Below, in pieces: positions 34,930-44,194 of a stretch of DNA of 62,000 nt. A program made the position numbers and the translations under genes. Source of the DNA: Zygnema cylindricum (Eukaryota > Streptophyta > Zygnematophyceae > Zygnematales > Zygnemataceae); assembly GCA_037447655.1 (NCBI GenBank), contig JBBHKE010003041.1, positions 1-62,000 on the forward strand, read 5' to 3'. A model generated the notes under the pieces. That model did not search any database. It saw only the letters and a program-made list of their open reading frames with translations, and had not been told where the DNA came from. Position 1 is the stretch's first letter, and each line of letters starts with the position of its first letter.

Positions 34930-35203
34930 GAACCCCTTCTAAGACCGCACATTCTCATGCGTCCGCAGCTATTAAATATAATAAATTGTACCTTTTTACT
35001 TAAGAAAGTACAATTCTGTACGGCCTGGTACTATCCGTACACCATACTAATTATATGATGACGTACTAGCGTTTTGTACGGTACCTGAAAGTTAACCCTA
35101 AATAGAATACAGAAAAAAATAGAATGAACTACGCTAATGGAGAATAAAAAAAAAAAGCTGGACGGAATTAGTGTACACAACGCTTATAACGATTGGCGGT
35201 GTC
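34930..35203. mobile_element. MITE copy G (truncated, inverted)
   Basis: Matches the left half of copy A in reverse orientation: ACATTCTCATGCGTCCGC, a GTACGG-rich core, AACCCTAAATAGAAT and the terminus ATAACGATTGGCGGTGT at 35186-35202. The other terminal repeat is not found, so the copy is truncated near 34930. Confidence 0.6.
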
Positions 35204-37185
35204 CATGTTGGAAACGCTTCTCTCTCCCTGTACGTCACTGTTGTCATTTTACGTACAGCCGCATAACAAAAAGGTTTCTGTTCTCTGCTGGCGACAGCCA
35301 CAGGGCCGTACGAAAATTACGCTGGGACCAGATTGCCAATTTATTGGGTCCTGTTGTCATTTCCTTTTGAAAAATCTTGATTTTCATCCTTTTTTTCTGG
35401 ATTTTGAATCTTGCTGAGTTCGCAGAAAGAGTTATAATTTGGACTTTCAAAGGTCTGACGAACATGTTCATTTCTTGGACTTTCCGATTTTGTTTTTTTG
35501 CCAGAAATGTAGCTCCACATGCTGCCGACCGAGTTTTCCTTGTCACTCTGTCACATTAGATAACAATATGAATCCGGCCGATGAGAAAGTGGGGGTTACC
35601 GTGAGTCCACGACAAAATGAAGGTAATTTGGCGTTATTTCTGGGTCCAGGTTAATGACGCAAGCAATTTTGACTTGCGTTCTACCTACAGTGGTTGGTTC
35701 AATTGCACTTTTAATATGTCCTTTCTGACAAAGCTGCCACACCTGTGCCGCAATCCACAACTTTAGGCCGCAAAAGCAAAGAACGGTCAATGGAAGTTTA
35801 AACGGTCTAGACGCTGATTTAAACCTTTCCCGAAGGTTAAACTTGGTTTTTTCCTATTTAAGTTATAGAATTGGCACTTAGAAGGGCTTCGGCCCATTGG
35901 GACCCAAAGCGGTTAATTCAGGGTGGCTTTCTATGATTGGGATTTTTATGAATGTCCAGATCGAAAATCCTACAGCAGTAAATCGAAGAATCATTAAAAT
36001 CAACCGTAAAATGACGTATGCGGTGGCCTAATGGGCAGATGCCCTAAGCGTGCCTAACTATATGGCAAGGTTTGCTTTTTTTTTCACTGCTGTTTTTTGT
36101 TGCAATTGGTTTCTGTTTTCCAACGTTGAGAAAAAAAATGTTAAAACGATTGTGTTCAAATTTTACTTTGTTAGGCCTGTGTTCCATGAGGAAATTTTGT
36201 CATTGAACGGCCAATATTACAGGATGCTACATTTTGAACGGATGTTCTGTCGTCTAGGGCCTGAAATCCACGTGTTTAATATTGAGTGGTACCACGTAAG
36301 CTAAGATCGTATATTGAATATCGTCAAAGATTTTCACACCGACCAATTTTGACTTAAAATCTTCATTTTGCATACCATGTACGTGCGTACCAGGTCATCG
36401 TACAGCACAACTTTTATACTCTTTGCAAACGTCTTGTTAGACACCAGCTCATTTTTTGACGATTCCTGTTTTTTCGCGTGACGAATGAGCGTTGCCAAAA
36501 ATAGTGTGACGAATGAGCATTGATAGAAAGAGCGTTACGAAATTACTTTTGCATTTTCGCTTGGATTTTGGAAAAGTACATATCATGTGCAAATTTTTTG
36601 AATTCCATTGGTTGTCCATCGCGACACGTATCTTTATCATCCAGCGTGTCGCGACTTTTCAATTTTTGTAACTAACAATCGACCTCCTCGAAGTGAAGCG
36701 AATGCTTCACGAATTGATATCCAACGGTCATTGTTACCTCAAACCTTTAGAGAATACTACCAAGATTCTCTATAATGTTGTTCGCTCATAAAAACAAAAT
36801 AAGTGGTACGAAGTAGTACGGAGAGGTCCGGATTTCTGTAAACAACCTCACTTTTCGTTCGATGGAACTTCACCCTTAGCTAATAAATACATTTGGAGGC
36901 ATGTCAACTTTTTTTTTTATATATATAATATAGCCTTTGATTGTCCGAAGTCAATACAAAGAGTCCGTTAAATTTGACGATTTCGAGGTTTTCTAAGATT
37001 ATGTTGTAGTCTTTAGATTCCGAACGTCTTTTGAACCGGACTGAGACGAGCCGCACCGGGCCAAGTGGACTGAGCCGAAATTCCGGAAGTTGAGTACCTT
37101 CAAAGGAGCAAATTGCCGGCCGTGGAAGCCGGCCAAATCTCTTTAGAGCTACGCGGGAAAAATATTTCAGGCAAATTTACAAAAA
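35204..37185. other. Intergenic, no gene seen
   Basis: About 2 kb with short overlapping ORFs only. One segment, 36837-36880, is repeated at 47253-47296. A TATATATA run lies near 36921. No conserved domain, tRNA or splice-linked reading frame could be supported. Confidence 0.5.
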
Positions 37186-38582
37186 TACGCCGTGAATCGT
37201 TATTATCGTTTAGAAATTATAAGTGTCAATAATTAATTAGTGTTATTAATACTAATTTGTAGTGTTGGGTATCGAGGACCGTTTGCCGATATTCGATATA
37301 TATCGAATATCAGGTACCCGATAATCGATATATCGCTTCGATATATCGAATTGCAAATTATCGCGATATATCGTATCGTCGATATATCGAAGCTAAAAAA
37401 AAAAAAAAAAAAAAAAAAATCCCACAGGTTTTCAAAGTCTCGTGACTTCGGACAAAGTGACTGTAAAATCTTTGCCGGAAAGAAATACGGCTTTTTCCTG
37501 AAAGTCAGCGGAGTGAAGAGATCTCTGAGGTACATTGACGAGGTACACTTGTGAAGTACACGCAGGTCATACGCAAGTACGATTTTCTAGACGAAAAAGG
37601 TCGGTTTCCAGATACTCAATGATTTTTGAGATTTGGCTGTCACCTTGTGTGGAACCACTCATATCAAAACACGTATGTAAAACTTATTTACAAAAGATAC
37701 GCAATGTACCCGAGGCCTCTGTAATACATAAATTTTGCTGTCCGTACTATTATTGAGACCTCCTCGTGTAACCATACCCCAAATAATTAATCATTAGAAT
37801 TTCAAAATTAGTGTTTTTTTGTCGGTTACATTTTGCGGCGTCTACCTTTAAGTCACGGAACGAAAATCACAGCTTACGTGGCGTATTAGACAATTTCACT
37901 TTTCCGCTAAACAAATATATTGTATAAAAAATATATGTATATATATATTTAAAAAATTATATATATCGCGATATATATTGCGATGATTTATGTTGGTCTC
38001 GGTACGATATATCGAGGATCCTCCTCGATCGATATTCGATATATCGAATATCGAGATTATCGCGATATGAATTTACCCGATACCCAACACTACTAATTTG
38101 GATATTGCATTTTTTTTAAAAAAATGTTTAATTGTATTTTCTCCATAACTCTGATTTAGGTTAAAAACGGATCTAGATCTGCCGTCATTAAAAAAACAGT
38201 AAAATTGGTAGGAGTACAAAATCTGACAATGTCGCGTCCATTTACTATAATTAATCCATAATTATAATTTGGGTTTGCGAAAGAGTTTGTCGCAAACTCG
38301 ACTCCAAGTTTATTCTAAGCGCAGTCCTGTATGCAACCGACATTAGTTAACTACCATTTCTGTACGATTTTCGGTAACGAAGTACAGTGTTGTAGGAACA
38401 AACACCTTCCGTACACCACACAATTCATGAAATAAGTACGGTATGATCGTCAACGCTAATTTACAAGAACCGTAATTAACGTCAAGGAAAAATTATGTTT
38501 GTTAATTGAATTTCAGGTATCAATGTCAAAATTTAGGGGTGCTGATATAGAGTACATAAGGCTAATAACGATTCACGGTGTA
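37186..38582. mobile_element. MITE copy F, interrupted by a hAT-type element
   Basis: Left terminus TACGCCGTGAATCGTTATT at 37186 and right terminus AATAACGATTCACGGTGTA ending at 38582 are inverted repeats of the MITE type seen in copies A-E. Removing the hAT-type insertion and one of its 8-bp duplications leaves about 556 bp, the same size class as A (566), D (545) and E (546). Confidence 0.75.
37260..38092. mobile_element. Non-autonomous hAT-type transposon, 833 bp, 8-bp TSD
   Basis: Perfect 15-bp terminal inverted repeats TAGTGTTGGGTATCG (37260-37274) and its complement (38078-38092), flanked by identical CTAATTTG on both sides (37252-37259 and 38093-38100). An 8-bp duplication and TAGTG-like ends are characteristic of the hAT superfamily. 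Subterminal regions are dense in CGATATATCG palindromes. A run of about 25 A lies at 37395-37420. No transposase-like ORF exists, so it depends on an enzyme in trans. Confidence 0.9.
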
Positions 38583-39649
38583 TTGTACTGTAATTATTAG
38601 CGTCCTCGCAGTACATTTTTGTCAGTACTAAGGTACAAAATGTCGAATTTCCAATATTCGTCAAGATTTCCCAAGTGGTTGTCTACGCGACAAACAAGCC
38701 ACCCAAAAAGTGAAAATTAAAGAAAAATAAAGAATGTGATGAGATTTGGGACAAAAAATACCAGGTAAATTGAAATGCAATGCAAAGAACACCACACGTT
38801 ACACCAGTGGTGGGTTTAAAAAGATACCCCTAAAAGCATAACCGTCGAGTCATATATGCAACGTTGTAACATTTGAAAAAACGTTTTTAGAGAGTCAGCA
38901 TGTGAATTTTCGAGTAATGTACTTGTTTAATTGTATCTGGCTGCTTGGTCTCTTTCATTTCTTTAACTTTTTAGGTTGTTATCATTACTTATTTCTCAAA
39001 ATTGAGCCAAAATTGTCAATATGTTTGTCAAAAAGTACGACTGGTGAAACTTGCATTCTACACGTGGCGTCTTCAAGCGAAATAACCGGGTTTTCTACGA
39101 GGACTTTCTTTACTATACTACGAGGTCCAGTGAATGTTTGGGTTCGCGGGAACTAGTATAAGTAAGGTTCGTTATTTTTCTCGCCCGTGGTGTGAAAGGT
39201 GTGAAACCCTCTTTCACATTACGAAATGCCCCTTGCCTTTCACACTCTGCAAAATACCGCCCGGGTACCGCAGATTAATAGGGTCATAGGGTTGTTGGTT
39301 GTGTTTTTTTTTATATAAAAAAAACACGAATGAGAAAAAAACCCTAAACATATTTATACCTGCGACGCGCCGTGCGGCGCGAGGCGTCGTAAAGCGAAAT
39401 TGGAGTGAAAGGAGTGAAAGGCGACGTGGACCCTTTCACACACGACCTTCACTCCTAAAAACGCAAGATTCAGTACAGTACAGTCCATTACGGCACAAGA
39501 CAAATTGGCTCAACTCTTAATGGCTCAGACGATAAGCTAGATTCACTTAAATCTAAGTTGTTGAACTTGCATAAAAAGACTTCCTGTTTCTCCAATAGTT
39601 CCTCTTTATTCCGAAGTACATGCCTCAGGAGTTAGGTTTGCCATGGACG
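38583..39649. other. Intergenic, no gene seen
   Basis: AT-rich. It includes an imperfect GC-rich hairpin at about 39361-39391 (GCGCCG/CGGCGC with outer CGACGC/GCGTCG) and several GTGTGAAA/TTTCACAC words at 39190-39240. No supported coding sequence. Confidence 0.5.
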
Positions 39650-40137
39650 GTACACCGCCAATCGCTATTAGAGTAAAGGAATAAATAGCGTAAAAAAATT
39701 TAGTGTTATTAACGTTAATTAGGAAAAAAAGAATAAAAAAAAACATATATACTAATTAATCACTAACTCTAATTTGGGTTTTGTCGAATAATAAACACCC
39801 GCCGTGTCGATGTCTACGTCACAATATGTGCCCGTACAAAATCTGACAATTCGTACGCCAAAATCTGAATATTCGAGTTTTTGTCTCTTTTTCCAGTGCA
39901 CATTCACATACGTGCGTGTACATTTTTATTTCAAAAAGTACATTTTGGTACGGAAAAACCCTGTCTGTACACCACACTATAAACATCGCAGTGTACTTCC
40001 CTTATTAACGCTAATTAAAAAAAGAACCCTAAAAGGCGTAAAGGAAAAAATATAATTATGGATTGTATTTCAGGTTTAAAAAATAAAAAAGGGCACCGAA
40101 TTAGCGTTATTTACTCTAATAGCGATTGGCGGTGTAC
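39650..40137. mobile_element. MITE copy B
   Basis: 488 bp with near-perfect terminal inverted repeats GTACACCGCCAATCGCTATT / AATAGCGATTGGCGGTGTAC. The GAGTAAAGGAATAAATAGCG and CGTTATTTACTC subtermini also pair. The interior has GTAC-rich segments typical of the family. Confidence 0.85.
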
Positions 40138-40143
40138 AGTAAA

Positions 40144-40346
40144 GTACATCGTCAATCGCTATTAGAGTATATAACGCCAATTTGGTGCCCTTTTAAAAAA
40201 AAAAAAAACCTGAAATACAATTAATAACGCTATTTAAGTACGTGGACCATAATCTGCAACGTCTCAGGTACTAAATTAAAATCAATAACACTAATTGTTT
40301 TTTGACGCTATCTAATCCTTGACTCTAATAGCGATTGGCGGTGTAC
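40144..40346. mobile_element. MITE copy C (internally deleted)
   Basis: 203 bp, begins GTACATCGTCAATCGCTATT and ends AATAGCGATTGGCGGTGTAC, only six bases after copy B. The interior is reduced to the subterminal AT-rich parts. Confidence 0.8.
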
Positions 40347-40357
40347 TGTACAGTACA

Positions 40358-40902
40358 GTACACCGTGAATCGGTATTGGCGTAATGGACGCTATTTAAGG
40401 TACCTTTTTTTTTCCCCAAATTCTTAAACAACATAAATTATTCTGTTTTTTCTTTTACGCCATTTAGGGTGCTTTTCCAATTTTTATCATCTAAATAGAG
40501 TGTTGTACGGTCAGTGTCAGACCGTACAAAAATGTAACTTTTTAAGTGAGAAAGTATAATTAATGGGTTTTAGTAACCACGGACGCATGAGAATATGCGC
40601 TCTAAAAAGGGGATGCAATCGGGTTGTCAAAAATCACGTTCTCACATATTCGTCCAGTAACCGCGTTTCGACCGTGTGAACGTACGATTTGTGTACGATT
40701 TGTCAGATTTTAAAAAGAACCTATATTAGTGTAAACAAGTTTGGGGCGGGTGTTTATTATTTTTTAAATCCAAATTAGTATAAGTAAATATCCAGTATGT
40801 ATGTTTTTTTTGAAAAAATCCAAATTCTCAATTAGCGTAAATAACGGTAATTGTTCCTACACGCTAAAGAAACCTTTACGCGAATAACGATTCACGGTGT
40901 AC
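40358..40902. mobile_element. MITE copy D
   Basis: 545 bp, begins GTACACCGTGAATCGGTATT and ends AATAACGATTCACGGTGTAC, 11 bases after copy C. The interior is clearly similar to copy A, for example GAGAATATGCGCTCTAAAAA at about 40590. Confidence 0.85.
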
Positions 40903-40903
40903 T

Positions 40904-41449
40904 GTACACTAGAGTATATAACGCCAATTCGGTGCCCTTTTTTCAAAAAAAAAAACCTTAAATACAATCCATAATTCTATTTTTTCCATTATTCTAATTA
41001 GGGTTTTTTTTTCAATTAGCGTTAATAAGGGAAGTACAACTCGATGGAAATAGTGTGGCGTACGGACATGGTATCTCTGTACGAAATGGTTCTTTTTGAA
41101 TTACAAAGGCATAAAAAGACACTTAACATTATTGCGCACACATGTGAATGTGCACTAGAAGAAAGAGACGCAAACTCATCGAAAAAAATCACGTTCTCAT
41201 ATGTTCGTCCGTCGACCGTGTGAACAACGCGACGGCGTACGAATTGTCAGAATTTGAAAAAATACACGTATTAGTGTAGACATTTTAAGGGCGCGTATTT
41301 ATTATTCTGGACAACTCAAATTACAGTTAGTGATTAATTAGTATATATCTTTTTTTTCTAAATAAATAAATTCCCGATTAGTGTTAATAACACTAATTTT
41401 TTTTTTTACGCTATTTATTCCTTTACTCTAATAGCGATTGACGGTGTAC
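40904..41449. mobile_element. MITE copy E
   Basis: 546 bp, begins GTACACTAGAGTATATAACG, where most of the terminal repeat core is deleted, and ends AATAGCGATTGACGGTGTAC. It lies one base after copy D and is followed by a short TACTG repeat. Confidence 0.75.
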
Positions 41450-42672
41450 TGTACTGTACTGTAGCAGGGCCCGCGTAGAATCCGGACATTCGATTGTAGA
41501 CATTTTACGTAGATTACGAAGTAGTTGACCATTTACAGCAATCCACGTATAATCAGAAGCTACTGAACTGTAGCAACTGAACCTGCACATATGCATCAAA
41601 TTGAGGATAGTCCTCGCTGCCGCTTTCCCGTTAAATCCTGTGATTTTGGCTTTATTGTTGTTTTGCGAGTCTTGGTTTTTCCCGGTTGCTGCCGCTTTCC
41701 CGTTCTATTCCTGTGATTTTGGCTTTATTGTTGTTTTCCGATTCTTGGTTTTTCCCGTATGTCCAACACGTACACAGCTGGTACAAATCTGTAGGTTATA
41801 GATTTTGTATTTTTTTTATTTAATGCTCGCGTGTAAAATAATTAGCCCAGCAGGTGTAGATTCGTCCTTCTATTGGGCAGACTCTTAAAACTTGACATAA
41901 TTTTGACCGACATTAATTGTACGAAAATTGTTTACCGCGAAGGATTTATGGGAGCTTTGCCGTTCTAGTTCTACAGTTTTACTGTTATGTATTATTGTTA
42001 CCTTTTTTGTTTTTTCGGCATGTTCTTGTGCGACGTGCGCTAAGTCATTACGTCCTCGGAACAGAATGTGGCGATTGCTTTTGTCTGAATGAAAATAAAT
42101 GAAAATTTCACGATTATTTTTGAATTTTTTTGCCGACTCTTCTACACTCTTCTCACGTGCAGAAACGTGGCAGTGGGGCTCACTCCAGCCGCCCTTCTTC
42201 TGCTAATGTTGACCGTCGATATTTTACATCTGGACTCTGTGCGCCAGTGCCGCGCCTATTTTCTGACAATTACTCTGCCGAAGGAGAGACCACAAACTCC
42301 GAACCCGCGCTCGCGGAGCAGCGTTGTGCCATCGATTAGATCGTACCTCACTGAGGCCGTTCGATTCATCTTTGTCCTAATTATCGAAGGTGGAGCCTTG
42401 GTACGGTTCAACCTTTGTCCGTGCTGAGAAAGGTCTGGGAACGGTTCGTGGTTGCGCATGAGCAGTAGTCGGTTCTCTACTTAAGACTTTCGCCAGCGGT
42501 CTGAAATCAGTAGGAGCTCTAGCCGTGGCATCAATCAAGCTTTTCTATTCTTGGTTGTGCAGGACCAGCAGGAATTTAGATCTAGTTGCCGCTCTTAGCT
42601 GAAGGCGCAGCATTTGAGTGAAAGAGCAGCAGGAGGTCCGCAGGGGGGTTGGGTTTGCAGACTGACGCCGCC
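41450..42672 (+). other. Upstream region and probable 5' UTR of STIG1-like gene
   Basis: About 1.2 kb between the MITE array and the gene. It holds an 82-bp-period duplication (41616-41759) and becomes GC-richer from about 42130. A 112-codon plus-strand ORF (42089-42427) and overlapping frames have no recognised motif and look incidental. No confident TATA box or transcription start was identified. Confidence 0.45.
41616..41759 (+). repeat. Tandem duplication, 82-bp period
   Basis: GCTGCCGCTTTCCCGTT at 41616 recurs at 41698. Both copies continue with CCTGTGATTTTGGCTTTATT and a CTTGGTTTTTCCCG end. The second copy is about 62 bp long. Confidence 0.85.
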
Positions 42673-44010
42673 ATGGCGCAGATGCAGTCCCTATTAGTGG
42701 CTGCTGTTGCTGTTGTTCTTTTAAGTTTAGTTCCTGCTTTAGTCAATCATGTAGAAGCGAAGTTCGGATTCTCTGGTATGGGAGCAGATGTATTTGCTGA
42801 TAAGAGGTCGTCTCTAATACCTGAAAGGCGATCTGTATTCCAAGGGGAAGGCCTTATTTCTCGTTTAGTAGCTGGTGATCCTTGTCTGAATGGAGCCGAA
42901 TATGACTCTCAGGGAAAGCCTTGCTCGTCATCAGGAGTGCCCAGGCTATCTGGAACTTTCCGAGTCGGCAAACACCCTCCTGGCGTCGGCCATCATCCTC
43001 CCCGCCAAGGCCGTCATAGTCAGACCGATCTTCCAAATGACTTCGACCAGGTTGTTGGCCACCATCCGCCTGGAGTTGGTCATCACCCTCCCGGTGTCGG
43101 ACATCACCCTCCAGGTGTCGGGCATCATCCTCCTGGAGTCGGGCATCATCCTCCTGGAGTCGGGCATCATCCTCCTGGAGTCGGGCATCATCCTCCTGGA
43201 GTCGGGCATCATCCTCCTGGAGTCGGGCATCATCCTCCTCGTGTGGGAAAGAGTCCACCTCCCTCCAAAGACCGTTCTCCTCCTTCCAAGGATAATTCTC
43301 CTCCGTCGAAAGACCTTTCTCCTCCTAGCAAGAGTCCTCCTAGCAAGAGTCCTCCTAGCAAGAGCCCTCCCATCAAGAGCCCTCCTAGCAAGGTTCCTCC
43401 TGGCTCCGAAAATGAAGGCGGTGGACGGCGACAACCACCCGGTGTTGGAGGGCATCCACCTGGTGTTGGACGGCATCCACCTGGTGTTGGACGGCATCCA
43501 CCTGGTGTCGGACGTCACCCTCCTGGTGTCGGACGCCATCCCCCCGGCGTTGGAAAGCGGTGCCACAAGAATAAAACACGTTGTCTCGATCCTAAATTTA
43601 ACCCGAGGATTCTCATTGATCCAACAGCGACCACCTGTTGCAGGTATGTTTTATTGACTATTGGAAATCTGACATTATCCTTTTCATTTCTGCTTTTCTG
43701 CTTTTAGATCTGCTCCTGTCCTAGGTTCCTTGTGCGAACATTTCTGACTATTCGCAGTCTCGAGGTTTTCATGTTCCTGACAAGCTTCTTGGAATGTTGC
43801 AGTAAATCATGTCTGAGCATCATCAATGACTGGAGAGCTTGCGGAGGCTGTGGAAGATCTTGCGGTACGAGTACGGATGGTATTGCCCATGGCTGCTGTG
43901 AGGGTAAATGCGTTGATCTCAACGATAGGAACACTTGCGGAGGATGTTTTCCATGTCCGCCCGGCCAGATCTGTATTGATGGCATATGCACTCCGAATTA
44001 CGGGCAATAG
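42673..44010 (+). CDS. Secreted STIG1-domain protein with HPPGVG/SPPSK repeats (two exons)
   Basis: Exons 42673-43643 and 43803-44010 join in phase to 392 codons. The ATG at 42673 is chosen because it has a strong GCCGCCATGG context and starts a signal peptide (residues 1-29, hydrophobic LLVAAVAVVLLSLVPALV, likely cleavage after VEA). Residues ~100-298 are low complexity: HHPPGVG heptads, then an extensin-like SPPSK block, then RHPPGVG heptads. This fits a hydroxyproline-rich cell-wall protein. The C-terminal ~75 residues are a STIG1 domain (CCSKSC, RACGGCGRSC, GCCEGKCVD, NTCGGCFPCPPGQIC). STIG1 proteins are small secreted Cys-rich proteins acting in the apoplast. The long His/Pro-rich insertion between signal and STIG1 domain is unusual. 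An alternative is retention of the intron, which would truncate the STIG1 domain. Confidence 0.88.
43057..43245 (+). repeat. 21-bp coding minisatellite (HHPPGVG)
   Basis: Nine successive 21-bp units encode the heptad HHPPGVG. The central ones (about 43132-43230) are identical at the DNA level, so the array is recent and probably length-variable. A second set of related RHPPGVG units lies at 43440-43555. Confidence 0.9.
43644..43802 (+). other. Intron of STIG1-like gene (159 bp)
   Basis: Donor CAG|GTATGT and acceptor TGTTGCAG|T. Removing it joins TGC-AG to T-AAA, keeping the reading frame and completing the CCxxxC start of the STIG1 domain. The exon end and the intron end share TGTTGCAG. Confidence 0.85.
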
Positions 44011-44188
44011 AAACGGTGCGTTTCAGCAGCAGCTTTCATGGAGTTATTTGCTATCTTATCTTGCTGTTTTTACATCCTACTGGAAAAGTTTGAGTAGATT
44101 TGTTAGTCATTGATTATGTTGGTCGACTGACAGTGCAGGTCATTTTCTATTTGCTTCCAGGTATTTTTAATTCGAGATCTCCCAACCA

Positions 44189-44194
44189 AATAAA
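44189..44194 (+). terminator. Candidate poly(A) signal AATAAA
   Basis: Canonical AATAAA about 180 bp after the STIG1-like stop codon. A second AATAAA-like site occurs near 44330. Which is used cannot be told from sequence. Confidence 0.5.

Noticed and set aside
36019-36062. tRNA-like GGCCTAATGGGCAGATGCCC stretch
   Set aside because: It recalls a D-arm, but no anticodon arm or T-arm with correct spacing could be found.
42089-42427. 112-codon ORF upstream of the STIG1-like gene
   Set aside because: It overlaps other frames, has no recognisable motif and lies in the probable promoter/5' UTR; kept only as a remark.
42854-43657. Antisense and alternative-frame ORFs over the STIG1-like repeat region (134-255 codons)
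   Set aside because: They arise from the 21-bp coding repeat and high GC; only the chosen frame has a signal peptide, splice-compatible end and Cys-rich domain.
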